Assembly (NCBI RefSeq): GCF_029360725.1
Contig: NZ_JARKMY010000002.1
Location: 496,001-560,000, forward strand
Direction: 5' to 3'
Source: Chryseolinea sp. H1M3-3
GTDB lineage: Bacteria; Bacteroidota; Bacteroidia; Cytophagales; Cyclobacteriaceae
Length of the DNA stretch: 64,000 nucleotides
Shown: positions 42,245 through 50,670 of the stretch, piece by piece
Numbering within the stretch: the stretch's first letter is position 1
How the letters are laid out: every line of letters starts with the position of its first letter
Notes under the pieces: model-generated
Databases searched by the model: none
Seen by the model: only the letters and a program-made list of their open reading frames with translations
What the model was told of the DNA's origin: nothing
Position numbers and translations under genes: made by a program

Positions 42245-42278
42245 AAAAAAAAACTCAGGTGTTGTAAGCACCTGAGTT
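42245..42278 (-). terminator. Intrinsic terminator of ftsH, abutting lpxH
   Basis: AACTCAGGTG (42252-42261) pairs perfectly with CACCTGAGTT (42269-42278) around a 7-nt loop. On the minus strand this is followed by T9, the last T directly before the lpxH ATG. It is a textbook terminator 26 bp past the ftsH stop. Confidence 0.9.
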
Positions 42279-42304
42279 CAAAAGTAAGATTTATAACTAA
42301 ATAA

Positions 42305-44365
42305 TTAATTGCCAGATTCGGCCGGCTTTTCTCCCTCTAAGGTAGGGGTCGGATCGACGCCTGGCTGCTCATTTTCAAGTTGTTTCTTTTCATACTTACC
42401 AAGGCCATTGGTGAATTGCTGATAGGTCGTCAATTTTTCGAAAGGACGTTTGCCAATCAACCGTTCCAAATCTGCCTGGAATAAGATTTCTTTCTCAAGT
42501 AATTCTTTTGCAATCGTATCAAGGTGCTGGCGATGCTGTGTCAGCAAACTCTTTGTACGATGATAAGCATCGTCAATAATTTTCTTCACCTCTCTGTCAA
42601 TGCGTTCGGCCATCGCTTCTGAATAAGGCTTTTGGAAAGAGTATTCAGATTGTTTAGAATCATAGAAAGATATATTTCCAATCTCTTTGTTCATACCATA
42701 AATGGTAACGATGCTGTATGCCATTTTGGTGATGCGCTCTAAGTCGCTTAGGGCACCAGTTGAAATTTTTCCGAAGACAAGTTCTTCAGCGGCACGGCCT
42801 CCAAAAGCCATACACATTTCATCAAGCATTTGCTCTGTCTGGTAAAGGAACTGTTCCCTCGGTAAATACTGGGCATATCCTAATGCAGCAACACCACGAG
42901 GTACGATACTCACTTTTACCAATGGATCAGCATGTTCCAGGAACCAACCTGCCACTGCGTGACCAGCTTCGTGAAAAGCAACGATCTTTTTTTCTTCCGG
43001 TAAGATGATCTTATTCTTCTTCTCAAGTCCTCCAATAACGCGGTCGATCGCGTCTTGAAAATCTTGCATGTCAACAGCTTTTTTATCCCGTCTTGCAGCG
43101 ATAAGCGCTGCTTCGTTACAGACGTTAGCTATTTCAGCGCCGGCAAACCCTGGCGTTTGAGCTGAAAGTTTTTTGACATCTACGGTCGGGTCTAACTTAA
43201 TGGGTTTCAGGTGAACTTTAAAAATTGCCTCCCGACCAACAATATCTGGTTTATCAATGCTTATCTGGCGGTCGAAACGACCTGGCCTTAATAAAGCAGA
43301 GTCAAGTACATCGGGCCTGTTTGTAGCAGCGAGGATGATAACACCGGAGTCTGTCGCGAATCCGTCCATTTCTACCAGCAGTGAGTTCAATGTGTTTTCT
43401 CGTTCATCATTGGCGCCGGGAACTTGCCCGCGACCACGTGAACGACCAATCGCATCAATTTCATCTATAAATACAATACAAGGGGCTTTTTCTTTGGCTT
43501 GTTTAAAAAGGTCGCGTACGCGCGCCGCGCCAACTCCCACGAACATTTCTACGAAATCCGATCCTGATAAGGAAAAGAAAGGTACCTCTGCTTCGCCAGC
43601 TACAGCCTTAGCTAATAAAGTTTTACCTGTTCCCGGAGGGCCCACTAAAAGCGCTCCCTTTGGAATTTTGCCACCAAGTTTGGTAAACTTCAATGGCGTC
43701 TTTAAAAAGTCTACAATTTCTTTTACTTCTTCTTTTGCTTCGTCAAGGCCAGCAACGTCAGCAAAAGTGATTTTGACCTTGCTCTCTGCATCAAAAAGGG
43801 CTGCCTTTGACTTTCCGATGTTGAATATCTGTCCGCCAGGACCTGCACCGCCTGTCATCCGGCGCATGAGCATCCAAAATCCAAACAGCAACAGAAAGAG
43901 GAAACCCCATTGAACAAAAACACTGAAGTAATCTTCACGATCCTCAGGTTTATACTCCGGCATTTTATCTGCAGGCAGCTTATCCCGAATGGTTCTGAAC
44001 TCCTGATCAAAATTACCGACATCCACGACTTTCATGGAAAAATGGGGGCCTGAGGCGCTGCCACCCAACGGCCCTTCACTGATGTTCAGCTCTTGCTTAT
44101 ACTTAGCATTTTGAAGCGCTTCAGGTCTGAGCGTAATCTCAACGAATTTCCTGTTTTGAACCAGTACTACCTTCTTTACATCACCATTGTTAACCATTTG
44201 TTTGAAGGTGTCGTAATCCACGTCCTTCAGATTATTGGTGTTGCTAAAGTACATCACGCCTATAATGACGGCGACCGTTGCCAGAATAACCCAAATCTGA
44301 TAGTTACCTCTGGGCGGTTTGGTAGGCAATAATGGTTTATTATTATCTTTTTTGTTGTCTGCCAT
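42305..44365 (-). CDS. ftsH: ATP-dependent zinc metalloprotease FtsH
   Basis: This 686-residue membrane-anchored AAA protease has two membrane helices (about 23-40 and 151-167), with a periplasmic domain between them. The AAA domain has Walker A GPPGTGKT (242-249), Walker [12 protein letters not shown], the pore-loop [10 protein letters not shown] and the second region of homology [21 protein letters not shown]. The zinc site is HEAGH (465-469) in the peptidase domain. The tail is long and rich in E, P and N. It degrades misfolded and regulatory membrane proteins. It follows rsfS after 55 bp, and is separated from lpxH by a strong terminator. Confidence 0.97.
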   Translation of the reverse strand: MADNKKDNNKPLLPTKPPRGNYQIWVILATVAVIIGVMYFSNTNNLKDVDYDTFKQMVNNGDVKKVVLVQNRKFVEITLRPEALQNAKYKQELNISEGPLGGSASGPHFSMKVVDVGNFDQEFRTIRDKLPADKMPEYKPEDREDYFSVFVQWGFLFLLLFGFWMLMRRMTGGAGPGGQIFNIGKSKAALFDAESKVKITFADVAGLDEAKEEVKEIVDFLKTPLKFTKLGGKIPKGALLVGPPGTGKTLLAKAVAGEAEVPFFSLSGSDFVEMFVGVGAARVRDLFKQAKEKAPCIVFIDEIDAIGRSRGRGQVPGANDERENTLNSLLVEMDGFATDSGVIILAATNRPDVLDSALLRPGRFDRQISIDKPDIVGREAIFKVHLKPIKLDPTVDVKKLSAQTPGFAGAEIANVCNEAALIAARRDKKAVDMQDFQDAIDRVIGGLEKKNKIILPEEKKIVAFHEAGHAVAGWFLEHADPLVKVSIVPRGVAALGYAQYLPREQFLYQTEQMLDEMCMAFGGRAAEELVFGKISTGALSDLERITKMAYSIVTIYGMNKEIGNISFYDSKQSEYSFQKPYSEAMAERIDREVKKIIDDAYHRTKSLLTQHRQHLDTIAKELLEKEILFQADLERLIGKRPFEKLTTYQQFTNGLGKYEKKQLENEQPGVDPTPTLEGEKPAESGN

Positions 44366-44420
44366 TTCTATGTTCCAAATGATTTAAAATATCAAAAATA
44401 AATAACGCGGGGCTGTATTT

Positions 44421-44801
44421 TTAGTTTTTATCAGTATCAATTTCCGTAATATCGGCATCTCCCCACAGTCTTTCCAATGCATAATAGCTCCTTCGATCCT
44501 TTTTAAAGACATGCGCTACCACATTGATATAGTCGAGTAACATCCATTCTTTATTGTTCTTTCCTTCGGTATGCCAGGGATTTTCCTGAAACTTTTTATA
44601 AACCTCAGCATCTATGGAATCTGAAATAGCGTCTAATTGCTTGTCTGAGTTTCCTGAACAGATAACAAAGAAGTCAGCCACTGCATTCTTGATTTTTCTA
44701 AGATCCATTACTACAATGTCCGATGCTTTCTTCTCCTGCATGCCTTTTACGATGACATCACTGAGGGTTTCTGAATCTGCACCCTTCCTTTTTTTCGCCA
44801 T
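44421..44801 (-). CDS. rsfS: Ribosome silencing factor RsfS
   Basis: This 126-residue protein is of the RsfS/Iojap family, which binds L14 and prevents subunit joining when nutrients are scarce. The family core is KKASDIVVMDLRKIKNAVADFFVICSGNSDKQLDAISDSIDAEVYK, then WHTEGKNNKEWMLLDYINVVAHVFKKDRRSYYALERLWGDA, which is clearly recognisable. It stands divergently from birA across 48 bp and before ftsH on the same strand. This rsfS-ftsH neighbourhood is common in Bacteroidota. Confidence 0.95.
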   Translation of the reverse strand: MAKKRKGADSETLSDVIVKGMQEKKASDIVVMDLRKIKNAVADFFVICSGNSDKQLDAISDSIDAEVYKKFQENPWHTEGKNNKEWMLLDYINVVAHVFKKDRRSYYALERLWGDADITEIDTDKN

Positions 44802-44849
44802 TAATCTATCTTCGTTTTTTTTTAACCTACAAAACTAATCAAATTTACT

Positions 44850-45608
44850 TTGTATAAAATCCCTGCCAGTACCCTTTTCCTTGGTAAAAATCTGGTTTTT
44901 ATGCCGGAATGTCATTCTACCAACACAAAGGCTCTGGAACTCTGCCAACAACCCAATACCCCGGAGGGTACCTTAGTGATCACAAATCAGCAAACTTCAG
45001 GAAGAGGTCAGCGGGGAAATACCTGGGAATCACGGCCCGGAATGAACTTAACATTCTCCGTAATATTAAAACCCGTTTTTCTTTTGGTGAAAGATCAGTT
45101 CTTATTAAACGTAATTACTTCGCTGGCCGTTCATGATTACTTATCCGAAACGTGCAAGGCTCCAATACACATTAAATGGCCTAACGATATTTTGGTAAAT
45201 GAGTTCAAAATTTGTGGAATACTTATCGAAAATCAACTCATGGGCGACCGGTTTACCAATGTTGTCGTGGGGATTGGTTTTAATGTCAATCAACGTGAAT
45301 TTTCTTGGGGGTCGGCAACTTCTTTAGCCTCGGTAACAAACAGGACTTATGATCTTCAGGAAGTGCTGGAAGGTTTGTTATCCAACCTCGAAGCGCGTTA
45401 TGTTCAGCTTCGACAAGGTCATGCGCACATTTTAAAAGCTGACTATTTGAGGCATTTATATCGAATTAACGAGATACACACCTTTAGCGCCGATCACAAT
45501 CAATTTGAAGGTAAAATTATTGGCGTGGATGAATACGGCAGGCTACGCATAAGCACTGCCGGACAAGAAAAAATCTTTGGGATTAAGGAGATTTCATTTG
45601 TGAATTAA
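44850..45608 (+). CDS. birA: Biotin--[acetyl-CoA-carboxylase] ligase
   Basis: This 252-residue enzyme is a class I (no DNA-binding domain) biotin protein ligase. The biotinyl-5'-AMP binding loop is TSGRGQRGNTWES, preceded by MPECHSTNTKALEL and followed by HIKWPNDILVNEFKICGILIENQL and VVVGIGFNVNQREF, all characteristic. The start is probably TTG at 44850: a TAA lies nine codons upstream and there is no ATG between. The next ATG (44901) would remove the conserved GK-containing strand, so TTG is better. It biotinylates the carboxyl carrier protein of acetyl-CoA carboxylase. Confidence 0.92.
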   Translation: MYKIPASTLFLGKNLVFMPECHSTNTKALELCQQPNTPEGTLVITNQQTSGRGQRGNTWESRPGMNLTFSVILKPVFLLVKDQFLLNVITSLAVHDYLSETCKAPIHIKWPNDILVNEFKICGILIENQLMGDRFTNVVVGIGFNVNQREFSWGSATSLASVTNRTYDLQEVLEGLLSNLEARYVQLRQGHAHILKADYLRHLYRINEIHTFSADHNQFEGKIIGVDEYGRLRISTAGQEKIFGIKEISFVN

Positions 45609-45627
45609 AGCTGACTAACATTGCGGG

Positions 45628-46818
45628 ATGAATCAAGATATATACACTTCCAGAAGCAGAATCATTATTACTTGTAGTAAACGTCTGTCGCCTTTTTTGG
45701 AACAAGAGGTGAAAGAACTAGGTTTTGAACTTGAAAGTGTTTTTGCCACGGGTGTCGAATTATTTGGAACGGTCAATGATTGCATCCGGCTGAACCTGAA
45801 CCTGCGGTGTGCAAGCCAGGTACACTATTCTTTGTTGGAATTTCCTGCGAAAAACCCTGATGAGCTGTACCGGACATTATCCGATTACGCATGGGAAAAT
45901 ATTCTTGCGAAAGATGGCTATTTCTCCGTCACCTGCAATGTTGATCACCCGACGATCAATAATACCATGTTTCTAAACGTGAAGGTGAAAGATGCCATTG
46001 TTGACCGCATCCGTAACAAGACGTCACAACGGCCAAATTCCGGTTCGGATTTGAGCGGTGCGGTGGTATATCTGTTTTGGAAGGATGATAGGGCAGAGGT
46101 CTTCGTCGATACATCCGGGGAGACCTTATCAAAACATGGATACCGGAAAATTCCAGGCAAGGCTCCCATGTTGGAAGCGTTGGCTACCGGTACATTGTTA
46201 GCTACAAAATGGGATCGAAAGTCTCCTTTTGTAAATCCGATGTGCGGTTCGGGAACGCTTGCCATTGAAGCTGCCTTAATGGCAACGAATCGCAGACCTG
46301 GATTACTTCGCAATAATTATTCATACATGCATTTCTTAGGTTATGATGAATCCGTTCACAACATGGAACTGGCGCGATTGAAAGATCAAGTCAAGGAAGT
46401 TCCCGGTCTCGTTATTGTGGCTTCGGATAACCGCGAAGATGCAATTTCGATTTCGAAGGTGAATGCAGGTATCGCAGGGGTTGAACACCTTATTCGTTTT
46501 CAGGTTTGCGATTTTGAGCAAACTGAAATGCCCGACGAACCGGGGGTTATTTACTTCAACCCGGAATATGGAGAAAGAATGGGTGAGATTTCGGCACTCG
46601 AAACAACCTACGCCAGAGTGGGAGATTTTTTGAAAAAGAAATGCCAGGGCTACATGGGATATGTTTTCACCGCAAACTTGGAGCTCGCAAAGAAGATCGG
46701 ATTAAAAGCCAGCAGGCGGGTTGAATTTTATACCGCCAAACTAGATTGCCGGTTGCTTGAATATGAAATGTATTCGGGAACACGCCGGGAGCCGAAATCA
46801 GAAAAGCAAAATCCTTGA
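45628..46818 (+). CDS. THUMP-domain class I rRNA methyltransferase (RlmL/RlmK-like)
   Basis: This 396-residue enzyme has an N-terminal ferredoxin-like and THUMP domain (about 1-165) and a Rossmann methyltransferase domain. The glycine loop NPMCGSGTLAIEAALMAT holds the AdoMet site, and the catalytic motif reads YFNPEYGERMGE. The related E. coli RlmL enzyme methylates N2 of G2445 in 23S rRNA, so the same kind of target is likely here. The NPPY motif of the family is NPEY in this protein, a noteworthy substitution. It follows birA by 19 bp on the same strand. Confidence 0.88.
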   Translation: MNQDIYTSRSRIIITCSKRLSPFLEQEVKELGFELESVFATGVELFGTVNDCIRLNLNLRCASQVHYSLLEFPAKNPDELYRTLSDYAWENILAKDGYFSVTCNVDHPTINNTMFLNVKVKDAIVDRIRNKTSQRPNSGSDLSGAVVYLFWKDDRAEVFVDTSGETLSKHGYRKIPGKAPMLEALATGTLLATKWDRKSPFVNPMCGSGTLAIEAALMATNRRPGLLRNNYSYMHFLGYDESVHNMELARLKDQVKEVPGLVIVASDNREDAISISKVNAGIAGVEHLIRFQVCDFEQTEMPDEPGVIYFNPEYGERMGEISALETTYARVGDFLKKKCQGYMGYVFTANLELAKKIGLKASRRVEFYTAKLDCRLLEYEMYSGTRREPKSEKQNP

Positions 46819-46985
46819 TTACATTTTCTAATGGTTTCGTCACTATCAACAGCCTCGAGTCATAGCGCGGCATCCCGGGGTAACGGATGGCATAGCCGTT
46901 AAATGCATCGCTGCCGTGCCTTCAGTTATCCGGTACGAAAAACTGCCCAAGCGCGCCGTTCATGGCATGCTGTCTCAAATCATTT
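46802..46985 (-). pseudogene. Decayed HEPN-like protein remnant
   Basis: The minus strand, read through one in-frame TGA, encodes NDLRQHAMNGALGQFFVPDN, stop, then DAFNGYAIRYPGMPRY and LENVIKDF. The N-x-YA-IRYPG segment resembles the C-terminal helix region of HEPN-domain proteins, which are often toxin or nucleotidyltransferase partners. No start codon, partner gene or intact frame is left. The local base composition is more GC-rich than the flanks. The rest of the 46819-47138 gap shows a 15-bp palindrome CTCAAATCATTTGAG (46974-46988) and nothing else of note. The family call is tentative. Confidence 0.28.
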
Positions 46986-47138
46986 GAGGATGTTGCTATA
47001 GATGATTTTTTATTCAGACGATCCCTCGATGGCCAATCTTTGTGCGAATCATCAACGCAAAAAGTAAAGAAGTGAGACAAGTCATAATTTGATTTTGCCA
47101 AGCGGAATCTGTTTCCTTAAATTAGTTGGCAACAAGGA

Positions 47139-47975
47139 ATGAGTTTTTTTGGGGTATGGCGCTTACCCGATCCCAAACTGAAATTTGATAAAAACAATTT
47201 AATGAAAGTCATCACACCAGTACCCGACGTGCAGGTTTCCGACTACGTGGAGAGGATTTTGGTTATTGAAAATTTTAGCATTACAACTCCGTTTGTGCTC
47301 CCGCTCTTCGCCAACGGAACCCCCACGCTGTTATTCTTATCTACGAAGGCGACACTGAATAATAACGCTACCAACTATCTGACTTTATTTGGACAGACGG
47401 TATTTCCCGAGTCGTTACTAATCAACAACGATTTTACACTCATCGCTTATTTCCTTAAACCCTTTTCCCTGCACTCCTTGTTTGGAATTTCCGCTAAAGA
47501 AATCACTGATTATCCTATCGATTTAAATTTGCTCCATCCAGCAAAGGCGAACGAATTAAAGGAACAGTTGCTAAATGCAGCAGGCACGAAGGAAATGCTC
47601 GCGCTGCTGGATAACTATATCTTCAGCCTGATGTTAAGAGTGAAGTGCGAAACGCGATTACTGCAATTTGCTACGTCGCTCATTGTAAACAATCCTTCAA
47701 AGGATAGCCTGGTAAAAGCGCAAAATGAGTTGTGTGTTACGGAGCGAACGTTTCAGCGATTGTTCGAAAATAAAATCGGAATTTCGCCAAACCTTTATCG
47801 GCGCATCACGCAATTCAATTCGGCATTTCAGCAAATCAATACAAGGCGGTTCACAACATTATCGGACGTGGCATTCAAAAATGGCTATGCTGATCAAAGC
47901 CATTTCAACAGGGCCTTCAAAGAGTTTACAAATATCACTCCGAAAGAATACCTGAATTTCGGAACACCTGACTAG
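47139..47975 (+). CDS. AraC family transcriptional regulator
   Basis: This 278-residue regulator has an N-terminal sensing domain of the cupin-like DUF6597 type (about 25-160) and a C-terminal AraC double helix-turn-helix (about 175-275). The latter reads CVTERTFQRLFENKIGISPNLYRRITQFNSAFQQI, then LSDVAFKNGYADQSHFNRAFKEFTNITPKEYL, a standard AraC signature. The start at 47139 has an AAGGA just before it, but an ATG at 47202 (MKVITPVPD) is also plausible because the first 21 residues are poorly protein-like. The VOC gene 80 bp downstream may be its target, though no operator is proven. Confidence 0.88.
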   Translation: MSFFGVWRLPDPKLKFDKNNLMKVITPVPDVQVSDYVERILVIENFSITTPFVLPLFANGTPTLLFLSTKATLNNNATNYLTLFGQTVFPESLLINNDFTLIAYFLKPFSLHSLFGISAKEITDYPIDLNLLHPAKANELKEQLLNAAGTKEMLALLDNYIFSLMLRVKCETRLLQFATSLIVNNPSKDSLVKAQNELCVTERTFQRLFENKIGISPNLYRRITQFNSAFQQINTRRFTTLSDVAFKNGYADQSHFNRAFKEFTNITPKEYLNFGTPD

Positions 47976-48055
47976 CCTATTAAATTGTCGGTTTCATTCT
48001 ATCATCGCGATCGTGTCAGCCTTTGATTTGCAATAGATTTTAAACCGATAATATT

Positions 48056-48481
48056 ATGACAAATCAGATTTATCCATGCCTGTGGTTTGATGGTCAAGCG
48101 CAAGCAGCAGCTAAGTTTTATTGCAGCATCTTTAAAAACTCGAAAATTACAGCCGACAATCAGATGGTGGTAACATTTGAACTGAACGGTAAAAAATTTA
48201 TGGGATTAAATGGGGGACCTCACTTCAAATTTAACGAAGCCGTGTCCTTTGTAGTGGACTGCGACACGCAGGAAGAAATTGACAACTATTGGAGCAAGCT
48301 CACTGCAGATGGAGGCAGTGAAGGAACTTGCGGCTGGCTTAAGGATAAATTCGGGGTGTCGTGGCAAATCGTACCAACTGTATTGCCCAAACTCTTAAGC
48401 AATCCTGACAAGGCACAAAACGTGATGCAGGCGTATATGAAGATGAAAAAATTTGATATCAGGGAATTGGAAAATGCCTGA
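48056..48481 (+). CDS. VOC family protein (PhnB-like)
   Basis: This 141-residue protein is of the vicinal oxygen chelate family in its PhnB/3-dmu-9_3-mt form: YPCLWFDGQAQAAAKFYCSIFKNSKI, then VVTFELNGKKFMGLNGGPHFKFNEAVSFVVDCDTQEEIDNYWSKLT and GWLKDKFGVSWQIVPTVL. Two beta-alpha-beta-beta-beta units fit the length. Members are of unknown substrate and often occur beside regulators. It lies 80 bp after an AraC gene and is closed by a terminator. Confidence 0.88.
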   Translation: MTNQIYPCLWFDGQAQAAAKFYCSIFKNSKITADNQMVVTFELNGKKFMGLNGGPHFKFNEAVSFVVDCDTQEEIDNYWSKLTADGGSEGTCGWLKDKFGVSWQIVPTVLPKLLSNPDKAQNVMQAYMKMKKFDIRELENA

Positions 48482-48499
48482 TGTGGCAAATTCCAAAAT

Positions 48500-48535
48500 A
48501 AAAGGTTCGACGATTCAGACCCCTTCGAACCTTTT
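48500..48535 (+). terminator. Intrinsic terminator of the VOC gene
   Basis: AAAAGGTTCG (48500-48509) pairs perfectly with CGAACCTTTT (48526-48535) around a 16-nt loop, 18 bp past the stop codon. The T-run is within the stem's own 3' arm. Confidence 0.75.
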
Positions 48536-48573
48536 ATGTTTCGTTTGGCTATCTTGAGTGGTAAATTGTGACC

Positions 48574-49680
48574 ATGCGCATCACCTTTATTGTTCTGTCT
48601 GCCACAGCAATGCTTTTTACCGCTTTTGTTATCAGTAACAAAGGGCGCGTCGGTCTCATAGATGCAAAAAAAATTGAAGTCCGGGGGATTTATGGAAGCC
48701 CCGAGCCTTTTTGGAAAAAAAACCTCCGACTTAACGAGCTTGGTGTAAACGCGATCTTTATGCATGATGCGTCTATTAATGAAAGTATCATGAAACGGGC
48801 GAGGGCGGAAGGTCTCAAAGTGTTTGCTGAGTTTGCAACCTTAAATGGAAAGCAATATGTGGTGGATCATCCGGAGGCGTGGGCTATCGATAAAAACGGA
48901 AACAAAGTCGAAGCCGCCACCTGGTTTATGGGTGTTTGTCCGACGGAGCCTGGATTTAAAAAGCACAGAAGGGATCAGCTGAAAACGCTCTTAAGAAAAT
49001 ATGATCTCGATGGCGTGTGGATGGACTACCTGCATTGGCACGCACAGTTTGAAGATCCCGAGCCTATTCTGCCTGAGACTTGTTTTTGCTCTCATTGCAT
49101 TAACGATTTTCAATCGACGACACAGATCAAAGTACCGGATGGAAGCACCCGGGAAAAAGCGGCGTGGATACTCAATAATCATGAGAACAAGTGGCGAGAT
49201 TGGCGATGTTCGGTAATTGCAGGATGGGTGCGTGATTTCAAAAAGATAGTGAATGAAGAGCGGCCCGGGGCACTGTTGGGGGTTTACCATTGCCCTTGGG
49301 ATGATGATGAATTCAATGGAGCACGACGTAAAAACCTGGGACTCGATTACGATTCATTGAAAGCAATTGTCGATGTGTTTTCTCCTATGGTGTATCATGG
49401 ACGAATGAGGAGAAGTCCTGAGTGGGTGAAAAAAAATATAGAATGGTTTAGTAACAGGCTGAAGATTAAGGAAGGCACGTTCCCAAAAGTGTGGCCTATC
49501 GTTCAGTCATATAATGATCCTGAAATTATCGCTGCAGCTGAATTTGAAAAAGTGTTACGATATGGGGCCAGTGCCCAGGCAACCGGTGTGATGATGTTCA
49601 CCAGTAACTCCGTTGCAGAAGACGATCAAAAGATTGAGACGATGAAGCGGGTTTACACCGGATGGATGAAAGCAAAATAG
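48574..49680 (+). CDS. Secreted TIM-barrel glycoside hydrolase-like protein
   Basis: This 368-residue protein has a signal peptide or membrane anchor (MRITFIVLSATAMLFTAFVISN) and a barrel domain of the hypothetical-glycosyl-hydrolase type. Supporting stretches are RAEGLKVFAEFATLNG, a strand WFMGVCPTEPGFKKHRRDQLKTLLRKYDLDGVWMDYLHWHAQFEDPEPILPETCFCSHCINDF and YDSLKAIVDVFSPMVYHGRM. The DG-W-D-Y pair and the CxCSHC pattern are typical of a group that I believe is related to GHL6-type enzymes; the exact family is uncertain. The ATG at 48574 is preferred to a GTG two codons upstream. No sugar substrate can be assigned. Confidence 0.72.
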   Translation: MRITFIVLSATAMLFTAFVISNKGRVGLIDAKKIEVRGIYGSPEPFWKKNLRLNELGVNAIFMHDASINESIMKRARAEGLKVFAEFATLNGKQYVVDHPEAWAIDKNGNKVEAATWFMGVCPTEPGFKKHRRDQLKTLLRKYDLDGVWMDYLHWHAQFEDPEPILPETCFCSHCINDFQSTTQIKVPDGSTREKAAWILNNHENKWRDWRCSVIAGWVRDFKKIVNEERPGALLGVYHCPWDDDEFNGARRKNLGLDYDSLKAIVDVFSPMVYHGRMRRSPEWVKKNIEWFSNRLKIKEGTFPKVWPIVQSYNDPEIIAAAEFEKVLRYGASAQATGVMMFTSNSVAEDDQKIETMKRVYTGWMKAK

Positions 49681-49727
49681 AATTTACGCATGGTAGGAAA
49701 TCATTCTTTATAGGCTCAACACATGCA

Positions 49728-50192
49728 TTATCGTGTAAGGCGCATTTCAGTCAGTATCTTTTTGAACCCGACTTTTTCGTATGCTTTGATAGCAGGAAGA
49801 TTATCACTGTAAACTTGCAGCCTGATCTCTTTGAGTCCTTTTTTATCCGACCACTCAACCAGTTTATCTATAACAAGTTTATTAATGCCTTTTCCGCGGT
49901 ACGCAGGATCGACGAACATAAATCCGAGAAAAGCATAGTGTGCAAATGTATTGTAGGGATTACCTTCTTTTATAATCGCACTGCCTCCTCCAATAACTTT
50001 ACCATTGATTTCCGCTACGACCACCTCCGCGTCAGGGTCTTGTATACGCGAGGCCAAATCATAATAGTGGAATTTTTCTGACACCAATGTTTCATCAAAT
50101 GGTCTTTCCGCAAAAATAATCCCTTGTTCAAAGTCCAGTAGCGTTGAAAGATCTTTCATCGTCGCGCTTCGAATCTGAATGTCGTTTATCAT
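49728..50192 (-). CDS. GNAT family N-acetyltransferase
   Basis: This 154-residue acetyltransferase has the acetyl-CoA binding motif A as FVDPAYRGKGINKLVIDKLVEW and motif B as IRLQVYSDNLPAIKAYEKVGFKKI, both canonical. The start LDFEQGIIFAERPFDE is less conserved. The acceptor substrate is not predictable; such proteins can acetylate amines, peptides or antibiotics. It is convergent with the glycoside hydrolase-like gene and faces away from a 478-bp gene-poor stretch. Confidence 0.9.
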   Translation of the reverse strand: MINDIQIRSATMKDLSTLLDFEQGIIFAERPFDETLVSEKFHYYDLASRIQDPDAEVVVAEINGKVIGGGSAIIKEGNPYNTFAHYAFLGFMFVDPAYRGKGINKLVIDKLVEWSDKKGLKEIRLQVYSDNLPAIKAYEKVGFKKILTEMRLTR

Positions 50193-50670
50193 ACAGCGTT
50201 AAAAATAAATGACACCAAGATATCAATAAGATTTTATTCGATGTGGTAACGTAAATATTTTGTATTGCTCACGGCTACACGGCTGTTATTAATTCGTATC
50301 TTTCCTACTGCTCTCTGCAAGCATTTTTACAGATCTTCCTTCCCTGCAAATTTTATGGTCCACTGTACAATGAATGTATCATGAATGTAGGATCACTGTA
50401 CGATAGATGAATCTAAGGTGAAGCTTACGGCCAGCTAAGCCTTAGGTTGTTAAAGACGACCGGTAACGGTTAACATGTCTATATCCTTGAAAATTGCGAG
50501 CAGCAAAAAACTGAATCCGTCGAAGTTTACCAGTCTTCGCATTTGCGCTCGGGAGGTATTCCAATAATCCAATCAATAGTATGGTAGCTTTTCTTGATTG
50601 TTTAATTAATTTCGAACCTTTTAAATCGAAAAGCATTTGTTTTAGTAAAGCATAGAATTAATCGATTACC
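50193..50670. other. Gene-poor intergenic stretch
   Basis: No convincing gene is seen in these 478 bases. An imperfect direct repeat, CACTGTACAATGAATG (50361-50376) and CACTGTACGATAGATG (50394-50409), has a period of 33 bp. A 64-codon minus-strand frame (50442-50636) and overlapping plus-strand fragments show some protein-like runs (VYILENCEQQ) and may be a decayed gene, but frames are broken. The promoter of the M3 peptidase gene presumably lies near the right end. Confidence 0.4.

Noticed and set aside
48500-48535. tRNA T-loop-like GGTTCGA sequence
   Set aside because: It is part of a perfect terminator hairpin and no cloverleaf can be formed; no tRNA was found elsewhere either.
50442-50636. 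64-residue minus-strand ORF, and GIY-YIG-like fragments (VYILENCEQQ) on the plus strand
   Set aside because: The plus-strand fragments need frameshifts and lack the second GIY-YIG motif; the minus frame has no recognisable fold. A decayed GIY-YIG gene is possible but not supported enough to list.
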